Source of the DNA: Nageia nagi
Taxonomy: Eukaryota; Pinophyta
Assembly: GCA_050084985.1 (NCBI GenBank)
Contig: JBITNC010000001.1
Location: 209,312,001-209,376,000, forward strand
DNA length: 64,000 nucleotides
Direction of reading: 5' to 3'
The translations under genes and the position numbers were made by a program. The notes under the pieces are model-generated. The model was not told the origin of the DNA and searched no databases. It saw nothing but the letters and a program-made list of their open reading frames with translations. This document shows positions 58,040 through 64,000 of this stretch, piece after piece; positions within the stretch are counted from its first letter, which is position 1, and every line of letters begins with the position of its first letter.

Positions 58040-58700
58040 TCTTAAAAGTAGATTTAATCTCATCTAGGTAATCCTATTTAAGCACCATCTACTCTTTTTT
58101 TCAAGTTATCATCAAAAAGGTCTATAGGTGAATTTATGACTACTAATTAGTTTTTCCAAAAAAATAAGTTATAATAAAATAATTTTCTTAGCCTTCTACT
58201 TCTTAGAAAATTCAAAAAAGAGAGAAACCAACTAAAAGGTTCAAATTTACATCCTTAACTAGGGATCAGAGAGAAGAAGCAACTAAATATTATAATACAA
58301 AGTATCCATAAGAGAGTTCTTCTTGTATAGTTCCATATAATATAATGGATGAAATAAAGAGAATACCATTAAGAGCATCACTCTTTGATGCATTATGTAT
58401 TCCCAAATAAATTGACTTACTTAAGGTATCACTGTTGATCCAAAATGAATGAGATGATATATTAGAGATCATAATTGGGAAGTTGATGCTTTGGCTCAGA
58501 AAGAATTAAGATTTGATCCTACACATTATTGGTTGAAAAGAAAAATATGTCAATTGATTTTCAAACCTTCTATTATTGATAATGACTATTTCTAGTAGGT
58601 TTTTTATGATGATAAGGAGACTAATTATTTCTTGGCTATGCAAATGTTATGCTCTAATAGAAAAGAGTCATTGATTGAGATATTAAGAGAAGAATACATT
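58040..58700 (+). pseudogene. Third gypsy protease region (weak)
   Basis: Around 58,335-58,390 the text reads YNIMDEIKRIPLRASLFDAL, the helix block that precedes protease in plant gypsy polyproteins. The D-S/T-G site itself could not be read with confidence. Frameshifts on both sides. Confidence 0.5.
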
Positions 58701-59039
58701 TTACATTTGAAAAATAATACCTTTCTTGATGGTTTTATTACATTTAAAAATCTCTTTAATAAAGATGATTAGTTAAGAAAATGAAAGATTATATCTTCTC
58801 CTAATAACTTTAAGGAGTTGAAAATAGGTCCTAATAGGTTCTTAAATTTGGTATTAAGAACTCATCTAAAGATATTGAGGATATAGATGAAATAATGAAT
58901 AAGTTTGTTGGTTTCATGGTATGAAGCTATGATGAATTAAGGTGTATAGTAAATATGTTATTCAACATAATATATAATTGCTGGAAAGAGCAAATCCTTT
59001 TTAGAAAAAATAAAGACTAGTGAATCCTAAGATTTATGT

Positions 59040-59800
59040 GGTTATGCAATAAGAAATTCAAAAGTTATTCCATGCAAGGATCATATATTCTACTAAACAT
59101 TATATTTCAATGGAAATTTTCATACTAATCATGAATTAAAATGGAGATATCAAGCTATATTTAGATTTTCAAAATCTAAATAAAGCCTCACTAAAAGATA
59201 ATTATCCATTGCCTCCCATGAAACAAATCTTACATACTATTGGAAGATTAGAATATTTCTCTTTTTCTTAATAGTTTCTCTTGGTATAATCAAATTTAGG
59301 TGAAAGATGAGGATTAGTACAAAATAACATTCACCATAAAATGGAGAACATTTACTTTTCAATATATTCCATTTATCTTATCTAATGTTAAAGCATAATT
59401 TTAGTAATTTATGGACCATGCATTCAAGAAATTAATCAATAAAAGTATTTTAATCTATTTATATGATATCACTATTTTTACATAAAAGAAGAAGTATCAC
59501 TTATAACATTTTTTATAAAAATTCCTGAAGTATAAAAAATTTAAAATATCATTGAATCTGGAGAAATCTATTTTTGTTGTGGATTAGAGAAAGTTGTTGG
59601 GTTATGTCATTTTTAAAGATGAATTTTCAATTGATCTAGAGAGAGTGGAAGCTATCTCCAAACTCACTATTCCATATAATATCAAGAATATGTAAGCTTT
59701 TTTGGGGTAGATAAATTTTATGAGGAGATTCATCCAAAATTATGTCAAAATTATTTGGCCAATTATAGAATTGTTGAAAGATAAAGTTCCTTTTAAGTAA
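59040..59800 (+). pseudogene. pol: Third gypsy reverse transcriptase
   Basis: Shows LYLDFQNLNKASLKDNYPLP (59,155-59,215), KQILHTIGRLEYFSF, and the catalytic box as YLYDITIF (59,456-59,479), in which the first Asp of YLDD is replaced by Tyr. Later pieces: KSIFVVD, KLLGYVIFKDEFSIDLERVE (59,590-59,650) and FMRRFIQNYVKII (59,717-59,755). These follow the standard order of gypsy RT. Stops are mostly TAA/TAG at former Gln. Inactive by the Asp loss. Confidence 0.82.
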
Positions 59801-60300
59801 AAACAAGAGAGAATCATGGATTTTAAAAATATCAAATTAGCCATTATTTCCACTCTAATTTTAAAAAATATAGACTTTTTAAAAAAAATTATTTTATATG
59901 CATATGGATCAAAGAAAAGTATAGCAATAATCTTAACACAAAAGAAGATAATCATGATGCACACCCTATAGCATTTTTTAGCTAGACACTACATGATGCT
60001 AAATAAAGGTATAGATTTATTGAAAAATAGGTGTTTATAATAATGAAAACTCTTAATAAATTTAAGAATTACATTTCTCATAATTAAATTTTAGTGTTTA
60101 ACATTCATCTATGTGTACAAGGTGAAATGGATGAAGGAAGAGCCAGATGTATCACAAAGATTCTAAAATATGATGTTGAAATCCATCCTACTAAGGTAAT
60201 CAAAGGGAGAAATATTTGTAAGAATTTGGCTGAGGATCAAAGCTTAGAACACATCATGATTTTTTAAAATGAAACTCAAGATATATAATATCTAGAAGAA
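59800..60300 (+). pseudogene. Third gypsy RNase H
   Basis: Follows RT directly; the end block KYDVEIHPTKVIKGRNICKN then LAEDQ at 60,170-60,240 is the conserved exit from RNase H in plant gypsy elements. The catalytic residues could not all be placed because the frame changes near 59,900. Confidence 0.6.
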
Positions 60301-61500
60301 CCAAAAAATTGACTAACATAATTATGTATATATTTTGATAATGATAAGTTACCATTTGAACTAAATGCTTCTCAAAGAATAAGGTTCAAATTAAATGCAC
60401 TCAATTATTATATGATAGATCATATTTTATATATTAAAAATCATGATAAAATATTATTGAGATGCATATATCAAGAAAAATTATTGAATTTATGAAAGAA
60501 TTCCATTCTAATTTTTTCAAAGAATACTATTCAAGATATACCATTATAGCCAAAATTTTATAAGGAGACTATTATTGGCTATCCATGTATATTGACTCAA
60601 TTTAGATTACAAAATAATATGAATAGTATCATAGATTTTAGGAAGGAGAAGAGTGGTAGCAATTCCATCATAGCCCATCACTTCAAAAGAACCATTCTAG
60701 CAATGGGGACTAGATTTCATTGGCATAATCAATCTAGGGTCATCATCACATAACAGGTTCATCTTAACAGCTACAAATTATTCCACATGATTAATTGAAG
60801 CTTTTGAAATAAAATACCAAGTTCAATACATAATTATCTCTTTCATGGAGAGAATTATTACAAGATTTAGTATTCCATAAACTATTATATCAGATAAAAT
60901 AGAGTATTAAAATTTGCTCTCAAGTATGGCATCTATTATAAGACCTCTTAAAATTATTAAACATAGGGTAATGAAATAGTTCAATTAATAAATAAAAATC
61001 TATTGAAAATCCTGAAAAGGATAGTAGATGATAATTAAAAATATTGGAATAAAAGGATTGATCTTTTACTCTAACTAGACTATATCACTTACAAGTATTC
61101 TATAAAGTCTTCTCCTTATACTCTAATTTATGGGAAAAGAGAAATCCTACCATATCACATTGAGTTACTTACATTACAATTGCTCAATTTATATGAGATG
61201 AATGATTTAGACCAATTATAGGTAAGGATATTTGGTTTAATGTACCTAGATGAACTTTGAAAGAATTCTTATAGAGAAATCCAAAAAGAAATAATGTGTC
61301 CTAAGCAATACAATATTCCATGAAATAAAAAATATAATAGATGATCAAAATAGTGTTATTTTATATTTGAGTAGGTTTTGCATGTACAATACCTTTATTC
61401 AACTTGATAATAAATTAGACTAGGCCAATGTTAAAGTAGTCATAAAAGATACTGAGAAATATTTATTAGATTGGATAAACTCATATTTGCTAAATCCATC
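60300..61500 (+). pseudogene. int: Third gypsy integrase
   Basis: Pieces in order: DKLPFELNASQRIRFKLNA then LNYYMIDHILYIKNHDK and ILLRCIYQEKLL (60,340-60,485), GTRFHWH where the first catalytic region (W-G-x-D-F-I-G) lies, TNY-like segment, TRFSIP region (60,856), LLSSMA/LKYGI region (60,915), NKNLLKILKRIV (60,990-61,025), YWNKRIDLLL, SSPYTLIYGKREILPYHIEL (61,110-61,165). This is a typical plant gypsy integrase tail. First Asp and final Glu are not visible. Confidence 0.75.
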
Positions 61501-61569
61501 ACTAAGAAGAAAAATATATACATAATTTTAAGGTTTAAACTTGATATGGCTTAATTTTTCATCATCATC

Positions 61570-63990
61570 ATGGTTCCTTACAAGGAAAAGGATATCCAAA
61601 TTATCTAGCTAGAATATATCACTACTACATTTAGGATAATAAAACATTATGATAAATATCATCATAATTGATTCTATCTCATTGAGGATAGATTGGCCAT
61701 ATGGCTAGCTAATAAAGATAAACTCAACCAATTCCACTATTCTTTTCTTGTATGTTAGTTGTTGCTTCATCAACATCTGAAGGCCTTTCTAGATTTGTAT
61801 CTCAATTAGAAGAATGCAACTGGTACCATAAGGAGAGTAAATCAATGGACTCAAGTGTTGTGTCTCAATGGATATTACTATGATTTTGTAAGATATTTCT
61901 TATTTCTAACTTTAAATTTCATTTGCAACATAACTTTTCTTAGATTGTCTAAGTTAGTTTTCTCATATTTAAAGATGTATCAATTTAAGAAGAGAGACTA
62001 CTACTTTTTAGAAAATTATACAATAATTTTTCTTAGTGTATTCTATGATAAATCTATGAAGTTACCATTTTTATGTTTCCAATTGGTTGTTTGGTATGGA
62101 GGTAATTAGACAAGAATATTATATTGAAACCCCATAGACATGGTTTTGAATCAATTTAGGCTCATCATAAGAATTGCTAAGATTATTTGACTTCAAACAT
62201 GAAAAAATTATAATTATCTCAAATTGCTACTTCTTTTCCATATGATCCATTATGATATTTCACTACACATTTGAAATCTATCAATACAAAAGCTTTAGAT
62301 TTTATAAGGTTCTTTATAGATGAATATGAGAATCACTAGAATATTCTAGAGATAGGATGATTTCTATCAGATTCTATGTTAGAAACCTCATGTATGGTTT
62401 TATAGTGGTAGAATTATGCCATCATGATTGATTTTGAAACTACCATAGAAAAGGAGAAAACTTTTATCAAGCCTTTGCAAAAATGTTTAGACAATTTTGA
62501 CTTCTTGTATATAGGGTTTAAAGTAAGTAGAAATATTTACCACGGATGTGTGAGCAAGATAAAGCTTTCTATGAAGCTTATGATAAAAAATATTCTTCCA
62601 AGAAGGGAACATATCTAGAAAAGAAAAATGTTGAAACAATAGTGATGTTTTTAAAAGGATAAAAAGGAAAGAAATAATTGACTCTAGAAGAGAAAAAAAT
62701 GTTGAGGAAATATTAAAAATATGGAGGACCTAAGTTAATGGAAGCTACAATATAGAGCAAGATTATAGCTAGAACTATGTTATATAAAGATATTGAATAT
62801 ATAAAATAAATGCAAGAAAAATTGACCAATAAAGAAGAGAAATAGAGAAAAGAGCAAGAAAAGAAGGATGCTACATTAGCAAAGTAGCTAAAAATGAAGA
62901 TACATCAAGAAAAATAATTGTAATGAAAAGAAAAATTATAGATCTTGAGAAGACATATAAAATATTGAAAAAGCATAAGAAATAAAAGCCTAAAATATCA
63001 AGATGATCCTTGAAGGATCTACCATTGAATATGATGATCCTATTCTCACACAAACTAAAGATGTTATTGAGTTTAATAAGTTAGAAGCTAGTGTAAGTGA
63101 GGACTCAAACACTACTCAACCTTTTATTATAAATAAAAGGAGTCATATAACACAATCCCTATATAAAACTAAAGATACATCTAAAGGTAAGGGACATATA
63201 TAAAAGAAGAAAAGTTAGACTCTAATAGTTCAAGAGGAAGAGCAAAATCTAGGAAAAACATATAGTGAGCCTTCTTAAGTTGATACAATGCCAAGTATCC
63301 CTTAGAAAAAAGAGGTAAGTGTTGAATCTGACATTCATGAAGATGTTATAATAGTTATTCCATCTATTTTAGTTCATAATATAGATACATATAAATAACT
63401 AACAAGTTTTATAAAAGTAGAAAAATCCAATGAAGAATGGTTTGATAAGATGAGGAAGAAAGAATAAAAGATCCTTGACCAAATTCATTTGGATACAACT
63501 ATAGACATCAGAGAGAAAGTCTAAGAAATTTTAGCTAAGCAAATAGATCAGTCTACTCAACAAGCTTCATATGTTTAAGGAATTTATCTATAGCTAAGAT
63601 AAAAAAAACTTATCTAGATGGATAAGAAGAAGATTGTAAAAATTGGCATGACTTTAATGGATGCAAATGTAGTTCTTTTGAAGTGAAAATTTGATAAACT
63701 TGAAAGGAAACAAACCTTAATTGATGAAAGAGAGAAATTTCTTTTAACTTAGATAGCCCTTTTAAAAAAATAAATCCAGGACTTATTAGATGCAATAGAC
63801 TCCTCAAAAGCTAACAAAATATATAGAATAGAGGAAGAGGTCAAAGCCAAGCCTATTGAGTTGAATATGAAAAATGGCTAGATAGAGGCCTTGGAGATAG
63901 AAATTGATGCATTGAAAGCTTCCTTGAAGAGTAATAAGGTAGAATATAAAACATTATAAGATTAAAAGAATAAGTTTTAAGATAATTTAA
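61570..63990 (+). pseudogene. Unknown coiled-coil ORF downstream of integrase
   Basis: Starts at ATG 61,570 (MVPYKEKDIQII), directly after integrase and in the same direction. The first 180 codons keep one frame with four stops (three TAG, one TGA) and include IEDRLAIWLANKDKLNQFHY, LKAFLDLYL and, from 61,855, an 84-codon clean stretch with aromatic-rich YYFLENYTIIFLSVFYDKS and LVVWYGG. Frames then shift, but Lys/Glu-rich helical text dominates: TLEEKKMLRKY (62,683), MQEKLTNKEEK (62,811), ILEGSTIEYDDPILTQ (63,003), MTLMDANVV (63,650), KFDKLERKQTLIDEREKFLL, IEALEIEIDALKASLK (63,881). Probably continues past the window. Sense ORFs after pol are called env-like in some plant gypsy lineages, but I see no signal peptide or clear membrane anchor. 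Function unknown. Confidence 0.55.
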
Positions 63991-64000
63991 AAGTCTTGCA

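Noticed and set aside
61855-62109. 84-codon hydrophobic frame as a stand-alone membrane protein
   Set aside because: It is in frame with coding-like sequence starting at 61,570 and is better explained as part of that larger relic.

Overview
This window looks like deep intergenic DNA of a vascular plant with a large, repeat-filled genome. It is very AT-rich (about 25-30% GC by eye), with few CpG and few CAG/CTG triplets. I find no tRNA, rRNA, CRISPR array or intact host gene. Almost everything I can recognise is decayed LTR retrotransposon: Ty1/copia and Ty3/gypsy, mostly of a type resembling the plant Tat lineage (CxxHxxxGHxxxxC gag knuckle, an extra RNase H-like domain before integrase, LTRs opening TGTARATGCC). 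Gymnosperm, fern or an AT-rich angiosperm are all possible; the sequence does not settle it.

Layout. 0-13 kb: scraps. A minus-strand gag relic runs into a single LTR (1.4-2.5 kb), followed by degenerate minisatellites, a minus-strand copia integrase relic (about 5 kb), 160-bp and 232-bp tandem repeats (6.1-7.2 kb) and a truncated gypsy LTR (7.9-8.5 kb). 12.8-19.8 kb: a plus-strand LTR element that carries only gag and, on the opposite strand, a degenerate unknown ORF, with no protease, RT or integrase. 20.8-35.4 kb: a copia element bounded by a perfect 5-bp target duplication (CTCCC). Its gag is split by a minus-strand Tat-like gypsy element (21.9-30.3 kb), and its protease-integrase junction by a 1.1-kb insertion full of 24-bp repeats. 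35.6-37.1 kb: an unknown 506-codon frame whose 29 nonsense codons are all TAA or TAG. 40.5-55.3 kb: a second minus-strand gypsy element, itself interrupted between 44.69 and 54.49 kb by a block with two 1,874-bp direct repeats. These repeats flank an unrecognised coding relic preceded by a primer-binding-site-like sequence. 55.3-64 kb: a plus-strand gypsy element (gag to integrase), followed in sense by a long Lys/Glu-rich coiled-coil ORF that runs towards the window edge.

Nothing here works together as a pathway. The biology is a nested insertion history, repeat birth inside retrotransposons, C-to-T driven decay, and three extra ORFs of unknown function attached to LTR elements. Positions of decayed coding regions are approximate, because frames were followed by eye.
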